Positions 16,723 to 24,859 of a stretch of 64,000 nt of DNA are shown in pieces. The DNA is taken from contig NZ_BDFO01000001.1 of the NCBI RefSeq assembly GCF_001748245.1, forward strand, positions 560,828-624,827. The letters run 5' to 3'. The first letter of the stretch is position 1. The number at the start of each line of letters is the position of its first letter. Under the pieces are notes generated by a model, which saw nothing but the letters and a program-made list of their open reading frames with translations, was not told the origin of the DNA and did not search any database. Source of the stretch: Oligoflexus tunisiensis (lineage in GTDB: Bacteria; Bdellovibrionota_B; Oligoflexia; Oligoflexales; Oligoflexaceae). The position numbers and the translations under genes were made by a program.

Positions 16723-16755
16723 AAGGGCCGCTTTCGAGCGGCCCTTTCATTTTTT
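16723..16755 (+). terminator. Rho-independent terminator after the RodZ-like gene
   Basis: AAGGGCCGC-TTTCGA-GCGGCCCTT is a 9-bp stem with a 6-base loop, followed by TCATTTTTTC. It lies 25 bases after the stop at 16698 and separates this gene from the RNA and panC region downstream. Confidence 0.9.
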
Positions 16756-16765
16756 CTTCCGGCGC

Positions 16766-16789
16766 TAAAGGTTCCCGGCGCCTTTCCGA
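16766..16789 (+). promoter_or_regulatory. Sigma-28 (FliA)-like promoter
   Basis: TAAAG at 16766-16770 and CCGA at 16786-16789 are separated by exactly 15 bases, the spacing of the flagellar sigma-28 consensus (TAAAGTTT-N11-GCCGATAA). The expected start of transcription, near 16797-16801, coincides with a perfect 9-bp hairpin that opens the candidate RNA. The flanking bases of the -10 box are only partly consensus (TCCGAGCA). Confidence 0.45.
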
Positions 16790-16798
16790 GCAGTAAGA

Positions 16799-16975
16799 TA
16801 TGAAGATCGCATCTTCATAGGACTGGGTAGGACGGGATCTGCAGTGGGTCCCTACGGAGCAGAAGGGGGTTCAGAGAACCCAAGTGCAGGCTCAGGAAGA
16901 GCCGAATTGCCAGGAGGGCAGTTTTCAGAGTCTCCCCACCTATCATTCCTTCGCCAGTCCTTGTTCCTTTCTTAA
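16799..16975 (+). ncRNA. Candidate structured non-coding RNA
   Basis: The stretch is gene-free and unusually rich in local stems. In order: TATGAAGAT-CGC-ATCTTCATA (16799-16819); a long-range closing stem AGGACTGG (16819-16826) with CCAGTCCT (16954-16961); GGGTTC-AGA-GAACCC (16867-16881); GGCTC-AGGAA-GAGCC (16889-16903); and TGCC-AGGAG-GGCA (16908-16920). A T-rich run TTGTTCCTTTCTT follows the closing stem. It is not recognised as 6S, SRP, tmRNA, RNase P or a c-di-GMP riboswitch. Repeated AGGA in loops is reminiscent of CsrA-binding RNAs, but that is speculation. An open frame of 81 codons across it (16884-17129) is not convincing as a gene. Confidence 0.4.
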
Positions 16976-17022
16976 ACCGCGCCCTGGACCCATCCGATGG
17001 GCTCCCCGATCGCCGCTCTTTA

Positions 17023-17052
17023 TTGCCCTTATGCCAGCAAAAAGTGTAATAC
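17023..17052 (+). promoter_or_regulatory. Sigma-70-like promoter for panC
   Basis: TTGCCC (17023-17028), an 18-base spacer and TAATAC (17047-17052) lie 55 bases upstream of the panC start. Its presence suggests that the structured region upstream is a separate transcript rather than the panC leader. Confidence 0.5.
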
Positions 17053-17107
17053 TACCTCCACTTTTTAAGTCCAAAGGGGAACCTGCGGCCGTCGTGGAGG
17101 GTTATCC

Positions 17108-17965
17108 GTGCCAATCAGAACCATTATAGCGCCTGCTGATATGCGTCAATTGAGTCGGGAGTGGCGTGCTGCCGGAAAGAAGACGGCTTTTGTGCCAACC
17201 ATGGGGGCTCTGCATGACGGGCATTTGGCCCTGGTTCGCGCTGCACAGGACAAGGCGGATCGCGTGATCGTCAGCATCTTTGTGAACCCCATCCAATTTG
17301 GCCCCAAAGAGGACTTTGCCTCCTATCCCAGAATGCTCCAGGCCGACAGCGAAAAGCTGAACAGCCTCGGCGTGAATGTCCTCTTTGCTCCCAACGCCGC
17401 CGACATGTATCCACCTGGATTTGAAACTTATGTCTATAACGAGAAGCGCTCCGACATTCTCTGCGGTCGTTTCCGGCCGGGTCATTTTCAAGGGGTGCTC
17501 ACGGTCGTGAGCAAGCTCTTCAATATTGTGGAGCCTGATTTCGCACTCTTCGGCAAGAAGGACTATCAGCAGTTCACCCTTTTGAAAAAAATGGCTCAGG
17601 ATCTTTGTTTTCCGATTGAAGTGATCGGCTGTCCCACCCTGCGTGATCCGGATGGGCTGGCCATGAGCAGTCGCAATCTGCGCCTGACACCTGAGGAGCG
17701 CCAGCTGGCTCCGGAACTCTTCCGCGCGATGCAGATGGTGAAAGAAGCCCTTCAGGGCGGAGAAAAACGCCAGAAAGTATTGCTCGATACCTTCACGCAA
17801 GAGCTGCAGCGTTTCCCAGCGTTTCGGCTGGAATATGCCGAAATTCGCGCGGCTCTGGACCTCGCTGATTTTGGGGAAACGATTGATCGGCCGGCGGTTC
17901 TTCTTGTGGCCGCGCATCTGGGATCGGTACGTTTGATCGATAATCTGGAGCTGACCGGCCCATGA
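17108..17965 (+). CDS. panC: Pantothenate synthetase
   Basis: 285 residues, normal length. It joins pantoate and beta-alanine with ATP, the last step of pantothenate synthesis. Visible motifs are PTMGALHDGH (the HIGH-type nucleotide motif), FVNPIQFGPKEDFASYPR, GRFRPGHFQGV with substrate-binding residues, FGKKDYQQ, and AMSSRNLRL (the KMSKS-type loop). The start is GTG at 17108, with GGAGG seven bases upstream. Its last codons overlap the plsB start (ATGA). panB and panD are not in the window. Confidence 0.96.
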   Translation: MPIRTIIAPADMRQLSREWRAAGKKTAFVPTMGALHDGHLALVRAAQDKADRVIVSIFVNPIQFGPKEDFASYPRMLQADSEKLNSLGVNVLFAPNAADMYPPGFETYVYNEKRSDILCGRFRPGHFQGVLTVVSKLFNIVEPDFALFGKKDYQQFTLLKKMAQDLCFPIEVIGCPTLRDPDGLAMSSRNLRLTPEERQLAPELFRAMQMVKEALQGGEKRQKVLLDTFTQELQRFPAFRLEYAEIRAALDLADFGETIDRPAVLLVAAHLGSVRLIDNLELTGP

Positions 17966-20469
17966 AAGAGCTGATTCGTTTATACCATCTGCTGCTGTCC
18001 TATCTTTTGCGTCCCGTGTTGCTCTGGGTCCATACCACAGCTCGGCCGGACAATCTGAAGGAAGAGCTGAAGCTGACCGGCGGTCCGGTGATCTATGTTC
18101 TGCCGAAACGCTCGATTATCGATTACCTTGTGCTGCTGACCACCTGCCGCAAGTATGGTCTTCCGGAACCTGATCTGGGACTCGACTTCAATCGGCATCG
18201 GCGGGCGGTCTGCCTGTTCCTGGAAAAAACCACGGCGATCAAGCGTGTGAGACGTCTGCGTCCAAGTCATGTCCTTCTGCACCTCGTTCGTCAGGTGCAG
18301 GAACAGACCGGCGAGAAGGCTCAAATCGTTCCGGTCTCACCTTTCTGGGGCAAGGACCCAGGAACGGAAGAGCCGTCGATCTTCAAGCTGATCTTCAACG
18401 ATGATGAGGACGCCGGCTGGCTGCAAAAGTTTTTCATCGTGATGGCCCAGGGACGTAACAATAAGCTGCATTTTGCCAAGCCCTTTGAAATCAACGAAAT
18501 CCTGCAAAGCGAAGAGGATGTCGATAACGCGGCGCGCAAAATCCGGCGGATCCTGCGCATTCACTTCCGCCGAGTGCGCAATACAGTGTTGGGACAAAAG
18601 CTCTATGTGCGCGAGCAGGTGATCTCACGCGTCGTGGCTGGCAAGCTCGTGCGGCAGGAGATTGAGAAAGAAGGCAAGGGGCGGCCGCAGCTCGTCCGCA
18701 GTCTGGAAATTCGGGCCCGCGGCTATGCTCGCGAGTTGTCCGCGGACCAGACCTATTCCATCGTGCGGGTGTTTGAACTCGTTCTTGGCAAACTCTGGAA
18801 CAAGCTCTTTTCCGGCGTCGATGCGGTGAACGTGGAAAATGTCACGCGTCTGGCCTCGCAGAACTATGAGATCGTTTATGTGCCGACGCACCGGAGCCAT
18901 CTCGATTATCTGCTCGTCAACTATACGGTGTATAAAAGCGGTTTGCCGACGCCGCATACCGCCGCCGGGATCAACCTGAACTTTTTCCCGATGGGCTGGT
19001 TTTTGCGCCGCGCCGGGGCCTTCTTTATCCGCCGCTCGTTTCATGGCAATCGCCTCTATGCCGCTGTGGTGGAGGAGTATATGCACTACCTTCTCACCCA
19101 GGGTTATCCCATCTCCTTCTTCCCCGAAGGGGGACGCAGCCGCACGGGTCGGCTTCTGCCCTTGAAAACGGGCATGCTGTCGATGGTGGTGCGGAGCTTT
19201 TTGCGCAACTCGGAACGACCCGTGGCTCTGGTGCCAGTGTTCCTGTCCTATGACAAGGTCATGGAAGTGAAGAGCTACCTTACCGAGCTGGGTGGCGCGA
19301 CCAAGAAAAAGGAATCCATTTTCCAACTCCTGCAGGCCCGCAAGGCCTTGCAGCAGTATTATGGCAAGGCCTATCTTTCCTACGGTGAGCCCATCATTCT
19401 GGAAAACTTCCTCAATACCAATTACCAAGGCTGGCGCGAAGCCGATGAGGAGCGACCGGAATGGCTGGCGAGTGCCGTGCATGACCTCGCGCACTTGATT
19501 TCACGTCACATGAATGAAGCGGCCGTGATTGCGCCCATCGGCCTGATGGGGGTGGGACTGCTGGCCGCCTGGCAGAAGGCGCTGCCCAAGGAGGAGCTCT
19601 TTATCTTTATGCAGCGCATGATCACGCTGCAAAGAGCCTTGCCCTATCATCCCAATGTGCGCCTTGTGAATGATGATGTCGCGGATATCTTTCAACTGGC
19701 CCTGAAGCTGAAGAGCATCTCGCTCTTTCACCATGCGGCCGGCGATGTGGTCTTTCTGAATGATATCGACGGGGCCTTGATCAGCTACTATCGCAATAAC
19801 ATCATCCATCTCTTTGCCATCCCCTCGCTCATCGCTCGTTTCTTCCAACGGGATGATACGATCGACCAGGATTCCCTGGTGCGCGCCTGTGCCGAGATCT
19901 ACAGTGTCCTGCGGGAGGAACTTTACCTGCGCTGGGACGAGGATGAGATCGAAGGCGTGGTCAAGCGCTATGCCGAGGCCATGGCCGGGGTGGGACTTCT
20001 GTATAAGGTCGCGCCGCAGATCTATCACCGGCCACCCGCCCAGTCCGATGACTTCGTGGCCCTCGATATCCTGTCCCAGGCTTTGGGCCTCACCTTTGAT
20101 CGTTTCATTATCACCGCCGTGCTCCTGGCCAAACACAGCCAGCTCGGTCTGGTGGATAGTGATGAATTTTTACAGCAGTGTCATCGCATGGCCCAGCGCC
20201 TTGCGATTCTCAGCGGGCTTAACAACCCGGAAATCGTCGAAAAAACGTTTATACAAAAACATATCCAGCTTCTCAAACGCAAGGGTCTGCTCATTCCGGT
20301 GGACGACAAGAAATTGCGGATTGATGAGCGCGTGGCGGTGATGGCGCAGAACTCGCAAAGACTGCTCTCACCCGATGCTTTGCGCAGTATCGAGCGCATT
20401 TTCAAGACCACGCATCAGGATAATAAGGAAGAAGAGCAGCATGGCCAAATGGAAATACACGGGGAATGA
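17962..20469 (+). CDS. plsB: Glycerol-3-phosphate acyltransferase (PlsB type)
   Basis: 835 residues, close to E. coli PlsB (807). It acylates the sn-1 position of glycerol-3-phosphate at the inner membrane, the first step of phospholipid synthesis. The acyltransferase blocks are clear: VPTHRSHLDYLL with catalytic H310 and D315 (E. coli H306/D311), GAFFIRRSFHGNRLY, and FFPEGGRSRTGRLLPLKTG. A second, degenerate acyltransferase-like N-terminal half (VLPKRSIIDYLVLL) is present, as in the family. It overlaps panC by 4 bases and rsgA by 29 bases. Confidence 0.96.
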   Translation: MKELIRLYHLLLSYLLRPVLLWVHTTARPDNLKEELKLTGGPVIYVLPKRSIIDYLVLLTTCRKYGLPEPDLGLDFNRHRRAVCLFLEKTTAIKRVRRLRPSHVLLHLVRQVQEQTGEKAQIVPVSPFWGKDPGTEEPSIFKLIFNDDEDAGWLQKFFIVMAQGRNNKLHFAKPFEINEILQSEEDVDNAARKIRRILRIHFRRVRNTVLGQKLYVREQVISRVVAGKLVRQEIEKEGKGRPQLVRSLEIRARGYARELSADQTYSIVRVFELVLGKLWNKLFSGVDAVNVENVTRLASQNYEIVYVPTHRSHLDYLLVNYTVYKSGLPTPHTAAGINLNFFPMGWFLRRAGAFFIRRSFHGNRLYAAVVEEYMHYLLTQGYPISFFPEGGRSRTGRLLPLKTGMLSMVVRSFLRNSERPVALVPVFLSYDKVMEVKSYLTELGGATKKKESIFQLLQARKALQQYYGKAYLSYGEPIILENFLNTNYQGWREADEERPEWLASAVHDLAHLISRHMNEAAVIAPIGLMGVGLLAAWQKALPKEELFIFMQRMITLQRALPYHPNVRLVNDDVADIFQLALKLKSISLFHHAAGDVVFLNDIDGALISYYRNNIIHLFAIPSLIARFFQRDDTIDQDSLVRACAEIYSVLREELYLRWDEDEIEGVVKRYAEAMAGVGLLYKVAPQIYHRPPAQSDDFVALDILSQALGLTFDRFIITAVLLAKHSQLGLVDSDEFLQQCHRMAQRLAILSGLNNPEIVEKTFIQKHIQLLKRKGLLIPVDDKKLRIDERVAVMAQNSQRLLSPDALRSIERIFKTTHQDNKEEEQHGQMEIHGE

Positions 20470-21643
20470 CGACTCCAGCGATCGTCTCCCCACCTACGAT
20501 AAAATTCGTCGGGGCCGCGATAAGCGCAAGAGGCACAAGGCCTCTGATACCGACTTTGAACAGCCCGAGGAAAACTGGGATTTTGAAGCCCATCCGGAAT
20601 GGTTTCCGGCCCGGGTGGTGGAAGTCCACAAACGTTATGCCTTTGTTTCGCCGGAAAAGGATATCGGTGACGTCCAGACCCGTGATGTCTGGCTGGCGAC
20701 CGTGGTGAGACGTCACCTGCAGAGCCGTCGGGGTGAACGCAACACCATCTGTGTTGGCGACCGGGTTCTTTGCCGTCCCACGGACGACCGGGATGTGGAC
20801 CTCGGCACCGATATTCCGTGCTGTGTGATTGAAAATCTCTCGCCCCGCAAGAGCCGTATCGCCCGTCGTGATCCGGCTGTTCCGGATCGCGAGCATATCC
20901 TGGCCAGCAATGTCGATCAGCTCATGATCGTGGCCAGCTACAAAAATCCGCTGATCAAATGGGGTCTCATCGACCGCTATCTGATCCTGGCGGAGGAGCA
21001 GGAAATTCCGGCTATCATCGTGCTGAACAAGGAGGACCTCCTGGCCGATGAAAGCGAGGAGTTTCGCGATGAGTGCCAAAGAGAGACGGATACCTATCGT
21101 AAGCTGGGTTACACCGTCTACTCCCTGCAGGTGGAGTACCAGAACTTTCAGCATCCTTTGATCAAGGAGCTGCACAGCCAGCTGGAAGGCCGGGTCACCA
21201 TCCTGAGCGGGCATTCCGGGGTCGGCAAGTCCTCACTGGTGAATCTCTTCAGACCGGAGATCACGCAGGAGGTCGAGGAGAACTCGGATATTTTTTACAA
21301 GGGTCGTCACACGACCACTTACGCCAGCATGATCAAGCTGGGCCGCGGTGGTTATGTGATTGATACACCGGGCATTCGCAGTTTTGTATTGAGTGAACGA
21401 AACGCCATCGATCTGAGTCACGGCTTTGTGGAAATGCGAGCTTTGATGAATCAATGCAAATTCCGTGAATGCCGGCATATCGATGAACCCGACTGTGCGG
21501 TTTTGAAGGCCGTGGCCGCTGGTGAAATCAGTGAGCGCCGCTATAAATCGTACAAGGGCATACTCTTGGGGGACACGGGCCGGGAGGGTCGGATCCGTGA
21601 TCAAATCACTGGGAAGGACAAGGAAGAAGAAGACGATGAGTAG
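20441..21643 (+). CDS. rsgA: Small-ribosomal-subunit GTPase RsgA
   Basis: 400 residues, somewhat longer than E. coli RsgA (350) because of a charged N-terminal extension of about 50 residues (RRGRDKRKRHK). An OB-fold comes first. The circularly permuted GTPase follows, with G4 (LNKEDLL) before G1 (GHSGVGKSS, about 257-265) and G3 (DTPGIRSF). The zinc motif CKFRECRHIDEPDC closes the protein. It acts in late 30S subunit assembly. The ATG at 20441 lies inside plsB (29-base overlap) and has an AAGGAAGAAGAG ribosome site; the longer frame from 20375 is a shadow within plsB. Confidence 0.95.
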   Translation: MAKWKYTGNDDSSDRLPTYDKIRRGRDKRKRHKASDTDFEQPEENWDFEAHPEWFPARVVEVHKRYAFVSPEKDIGDVQTRDVWLATVVRRHLQSRRGERNTICVGDRVLCRPTDDRDVDLGTDIPCCVIENLSPRKSRIARRDPAVPDREHILASNVDQLMIVASYKNPLIKWGLIDRYLILAEEQEIPAIIVLNKEDLLADESEEFRDECQRETDTYRKLGYTVYSLQVEYQNFQHPLIKELHSQLEGRVTILSGHSGVGKSSLVNLFRPEITQEVEENSDIFYKGRHTTTYASMIKLGRGGYVIDTPGIRSFVLSERNAIDLSHGFVEMRALMNQCKFRECRHIDEPDCAVLKAVAAGEISERRYKSYKGILLGDTGREGRIRDQITGKDKEEEDDE

Positions 21644-22814
21644 CGAACATTCCATGAGTTACGATTTCTCCGAAAATGAAGAGCTCACCCTTTTGCGGCA
21701 GTCCGTCCGCGATTTCGCGGAAAAGGAAATCGCCCCGCGTGCGCATGAGCTCGATGAAAAGGAGGAGTTCTCCTACGAGCTGACCGAAAAGATGGGTGAA
21801 CTCGGGCTGTTTGGAACCGTGATTCCCACCGAATACGGTGGCCAGGGCATGGATTATGTCCAGTACGTGGTGGCGGTCGAGGAGCTGGCTCGGGTCGATG
21901 GATCGCACGCCGCAACCATTGCCGCTCACAACAGCCTTGGTGTGGCTCCGCTTTACTACTACGGCACCGAGGAACAGAAGAAGAAATATATCCCGAGCCT
22001 TTGCACCGGCAAAGGCATGTGGGCCTTTGGTCTGACGGAACCGGAAGCCGGCAGTGATGCCCAGTCGAGCAAGACCCGTGCGGTCTACGATGCGGCCAGG
22101 GACGAGTGGGTGATCAATGGTTCGAAAATCTGGATCACCAACAGCGCCGCGAAAACCACCGAAGGCATCACGGTTCAGGCCGTAACCGGCCAGAAAGCGG
22201 ATGGCCGCACGGAACTGAGCTGCTTTATCGTTCCGGCTGATGCGCCCGGCGTCACGCGCCGGACAATGCATGGTAAAATGATGTGGCGTGCCTCCAACAC
22301 CGGTGAGCTGTACTTCGACAACGTGCGCGTTCCGAATTCGGCGATGCTGGGGCAAAGAGGTCAGGGTTTCAAGATTATGATGGAAACCCTTGATAACGGC
22401 CGCCTTTCGATCGGTGCCATGGGGCTGGGCCTCGCCAAAGGCGCTTTGGAAATGACGCTGAAGTATGCGAAGGAACGTAAAACCTTCGGCGTGCCTATTG
22501 CCAAGCATCAGGCGGTGGCCTTCAAGCTCGCGGAAATGGCAACCCGCATAGAAGCGGCCGAAGGCCTGCTTTACAAGGCCGCTTGGCTCAAGCAGAAGGG
22601 GAAACCCTTCCAAAAACAGGCAGCTATGGCTAAACTTTATTGTTCGGAAGTGGCTGAGTACTGCGCGCGTGAAGGGCAGCAGACGTTCGGCGGTTACGGC
22701 CTGATGAAGGAGTATCCGATTGAGCGTTTCTACCGTGATGCCGCTCTGCTCAGAATCGGAGAAGGAACCAGTGAGATCCAGCGTCTGGTGATCTCACGCT
22801 ACCTGGGTTGTTAA
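21636..22814 (+). CDS. Acyl-CoA dehydrogenase
   Basis: 392 residues. FGLTEPEAGSDA, WITNSAAKT, TLDNGRLSIGAMGLG and IGEGTSEIQRLV are the standard FAD/substrate and catalytic segments; Glu376 in GEGTSE aligns with the catalytic base. It shares the general plan of the enzyme at 5143-6291 but is clearly a different paralogue. The start overlaps the rsgA stop (ATGAGTAG) with an AAGGAAGAAGAAGA ribosome site, so it belongs to the panC-plsB-rsgA operon. Placing fatty-acid oxidation with phospholipid synthesis may be functional or accidental. Confidence 0.94.
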   Translation: MSSEHSMSYDFSENEELTLLRQSVRDFAEKEIAPRAHELDEKEEFSYELTEKMGELGLFGTVIPTEYGGQGMDYVQYVVAVEELARVDGSHAATIAAHNSLGVAPLYYYGTEEQKKKYIPSLCTGKGMWAFGLTEPEAGSDAQSSKTRAVYDAARDEWVINGSKIWITNSAAKTTEGITVQAVTGQKADGRTELSCFIVPADAPGVTRRTMHGKMMWRASNTGELYFDNVRVPNSAMLGQRGQGFKIMMETLDNGRLSIGAMGLGLAKGALEMTLKYAKERKTFGVPIAKHQAVAFKLAEMATRIEAAEGLLYKAAWLKQKGKPFQKQAAMAKLYCSEVAEYCAREGQQTFGGYGLMKEYPIERFYRDAALLRIGEGTSEIQRLVISRYLGC

Positions 22815-22816
22815 GC

Positions 22817-23806
22817 ATGCAGCGTGCGCGGCTGTTCCCCTTGGCTTGTTTGAGTCTGAGTTTCTGGGTGAATGGCTGCGCCCTCCTCGGCATCCGCAGT
22901 TCCGAGCGCTATGATGAGCGCAGTTTTTCCATTCTGAATTTGAATCTCTTCAATCAACGCATCCCCTCCACTCTCGCCAAAAGGAACTGGAAAGGCGACT
23001 GGCTTTTCCGCCGGGAACGCCTTGAGCTGATCGATGAGCAGCTGCGTATTTCCCGACCCGATATCGTGGTGTTTCAGGAACTGCTCACCCGTCGCGGCAG
23101 CCCCAGTGAATCCGATATCAATATCCTGAACTTTGGGGCTCTCGAGGGTTACGAGTGGGATGCTGAGATGGTGGCCTTCCACAAGGATACGCAGGAGATG
23201 CAGTACCAGGCGACCGCCGTGGGTCTGCCCGTCAAACTCTCGTCATCCGACCGGATCGCGAAAAAATTCTGGCCCATCGGAATCGATGGCTTTATGAATT
23301 ACTCGCTTTTGGAGCTGGATCAGCAGCCCATTCTGCTCATCAATGTGTCCATGCCTGGTGGCGCCCAGAAAGTGGATCACTGGTATGAGTTTGTGGAATC
23401 GGAACTGAGCGATCTTTTGGAGGAACTCGGCATCTGCAAACAGCGGCTTGTGATTTCCGGTTATCTGCCAGGCGGCGTCATCTGGCCCGGCTTTGCCGCA
23501 TTCACCGAGTCGTTTGAGCTGAAGGATACCTCCACCGGCTTTTGCGAAGCGACCTCGGACTGTCTCACGAGTTCCAATCAGAACGATCTTTTCATGGCCA
23601 CCGCCCAGGGCCAGTCCCCGTCACATTCCGAACGCATCATGGTGCATCGCGATGCGCTGGTGTCGTTCAGCAATGTGGTAATGAACAAGATGAAGGATCG
23701 GACGGTTTATGGGGAACCCTATGGCCTGCAGCGTCTTTGGGCCAGCCGTGTGTATGGCTGGCTCGCGAATGTCAGGCTCCAGCGTTGCCCGCCTTCCGGG
23801 TCCTGA
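22817..23806 (+). CDS. Lipoprotein resembling a degenerate endonuclease/exonuclease/phosphatase fold
   Basis: 329 residues. A lipoprotein signal ends at WVNGC. The next part resembles the EEP fold: FSILNLNLFNQ, RRERLELIDEQLRISRPDIVVFQELL (the QE motif), and a strand LLINVSMPG. Where active enzymes have a GDFN motif this one reads ISGYLPGG, and the C-terminal SDH motif reads WASRVYGW, so key catalytic residues appear lost. It may be a binding protein or an inactive relative. It starts two bases after the acyl-CoA dehydrogenase stop. Family membership is inferred from motif order only. Confidence 0.6.
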   Translation: MQRARLFPLACLSLSFWVNGCALLGIRSSERYDERSFSILNLNLFNQRIPSTLAKRNWKGDWLFRRERLELIDEQLRISRPDIVVFQELLTRRGSPSESDINILNFGALEGYEWDAEMVAFHKDTQEMQYQATAVGLPVKLSSSDRIAKKFWPIGIDGFMNYSLLELDQQPILLINVSMPGGAQKVDHWYEFVESELSDLLEELGICKQRLVISGYLPGGVIWPGFAAFTESFELKDTSTGFCEATSDCLTSSNQNDLFMATAQGQSPSHSERIMVHRDALVSFSNVVMNKMKDRTVYGEPYGLQRLWASRVYGWLANVRLQRCPPSGS

Positions 23807-23814
23807 CACGACAG

Positions 23815-24186
23815 TCAATGGGGGATCAGCTTCGTCACCGAGCGGATCAAATCATCGGGATCCATGAACGGTTTGGTCAGGATGCCGTTGGCTCCGGCCT
23901 GCAGCGCCTCCTGCACTTTCGGATGCTCACAATCATGACCGGTGCTGATGAGGATGGCCGTCTTCCGGTTCAGCTCCCGCACCTGCTTGATAAAGCGAAT
24001 GCCATTGATTTGCGGCATCTCGAGGTCCGTGATGATTAATGGAAAGTCGGTTTTGCGCAAAGCTTCCAGCGCCTGGGTCGCGTCCGTACAAATTTCGCAA
24101 TCGAACTGCTCTTCGAGCAGCACACCCAAAATTTCACCAACTTCAGGTTCATCATCAACAATCAGAACTTTCGACTTCGCATTCAT
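23815..24186 (-). CDS. Single-domain response regulator (CheY-like receiver)
   Basis: About 123 residues containing only a receiver domain. The acidic pair (VDDEPE), the phosphoacceptor Asp in IITDLEMP, the Thr in ISTGHD and the Lys in TKPF are present, so it should be phosphorylated. No output domain follows. The ATG at 24186 has GAGG six bases upstream. No histidine kinase is adjacent; an HPt protein is encoded at 42383-42811. Convergent with the lipoprotein gene, 8 bases apart. Confidence 0.92.
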   Translation of the reverse strand: MNAKSKVLIVDDEPEVGEILGVLLEEQFDCEICTDATQALEALRKTDFPLIITDLEMPQINGIRFIKQVRELNRKTAILISTGHDCEHPKVQEALQAGANGILTKPFMDPDDLIRSVTKLIPH

Positions 24187-24271
24187 CAAACACCTCGGCC
24201 AAGCCAGGCAACCAGGTTATTGTGTTCCAATTCAAAAAGCAGAGCAATACGAAGGATCCCGTGGCCCTGGG

Positions 24272-24859
24272 TCAAAAACCCCAGCCGAGGCCCACGGTCA
24301 TTGACACGCCGTGAAGGCGGTCGGTTTTCGTGCCTCGCCAACGCTGAACGTCCAGGGCCAAAATGCTATTTTGGCTCATGAGATACCAGAGTGAACCGAC
24401 GGCGCCAATGCCAATTTCCGTGCTGAAGTCCGCATCCTTGGTTATCGGAGGATTGGCCTTCTGCACCGGTATAAGATACAGGAGTTCGGTACCCGCCAAG
24501 GCATAGAAGGGATGATAAATCCGGAAAAGCCTTTGTGTGGCATTGAAAACAGTAATCAGGGAAACCGGACGATTCTGATTCAAATTGATGAAGGACTGGG
24601 ATCGATAGCCAACATTAACCACCCAAGGATGACCCAGCCGATGCTGATAGGAAAAGCCAGGCGCATTCTGATGCGTGCGTAGCTCGGTTTGGCTTGGACC
24701 CACCGGTTCGTTATGGCTATAAAGTGCGAAAATATAGTCTTTGGGATAGGACTCCGGTATCGTCAAGTCATCAGACGTTGAATCCGCTGCGGACAGACGG
24801 GCCGCTGCGAGCCCGAGGATGCTGAGGATGAGGAAGGACCATACCGGGTGCAAAGTCAT
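24272..24859 (-). CDS. Unrecognised exported protein, possibly outer-membrane
   Basis: 195 residues. A Sec signal peptide (VWSFLILSILGLAAARLSAA) is followed by a protein with alternating hydrophobic/polar strands and a terminal aromatic (VGLGWGF), features common in small outer-membrane beta-barrels. No family recognised. Its first 12 bases overlap the start of the divergent O-antigen-ligase-like gene. Confidence 0.6.
   Translation of the reverse strand: MTLHPVWSFLILSILGLAAARLSAADSTSDDLTIPESYPKDYIFALYSHNEPVGPSQTELRTHQNAPGFSYQHRLGHPWVVNVGYRSQSFINLNQNRPVSLITVFNATQRLFRIYHPFYALAGTELLYLIPVQKANPPITKDADFSTEIGIGAVGSLWYLMSQNSILALDVQRWRGTKTDRLHGVSMTVGLGWGF

Noticed and set aside
16799..16975. 6S RNA, SRP RNA or c-di-GMP riboswitch identity for the candidate RNA
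   Set aside because: Characteristic sequences of these RNAs (SRP GGAAGCAGCC loop, GEMM ACGCA and AGCC blocks, the single long 6S rod) are not found.
16884..17129. 81-codon open frame in the gap before panC
   Set aside because: No ribosome site, low-quality composition, and it overlaps the panC ribosome site and start. The region is better explained by RNA structure.
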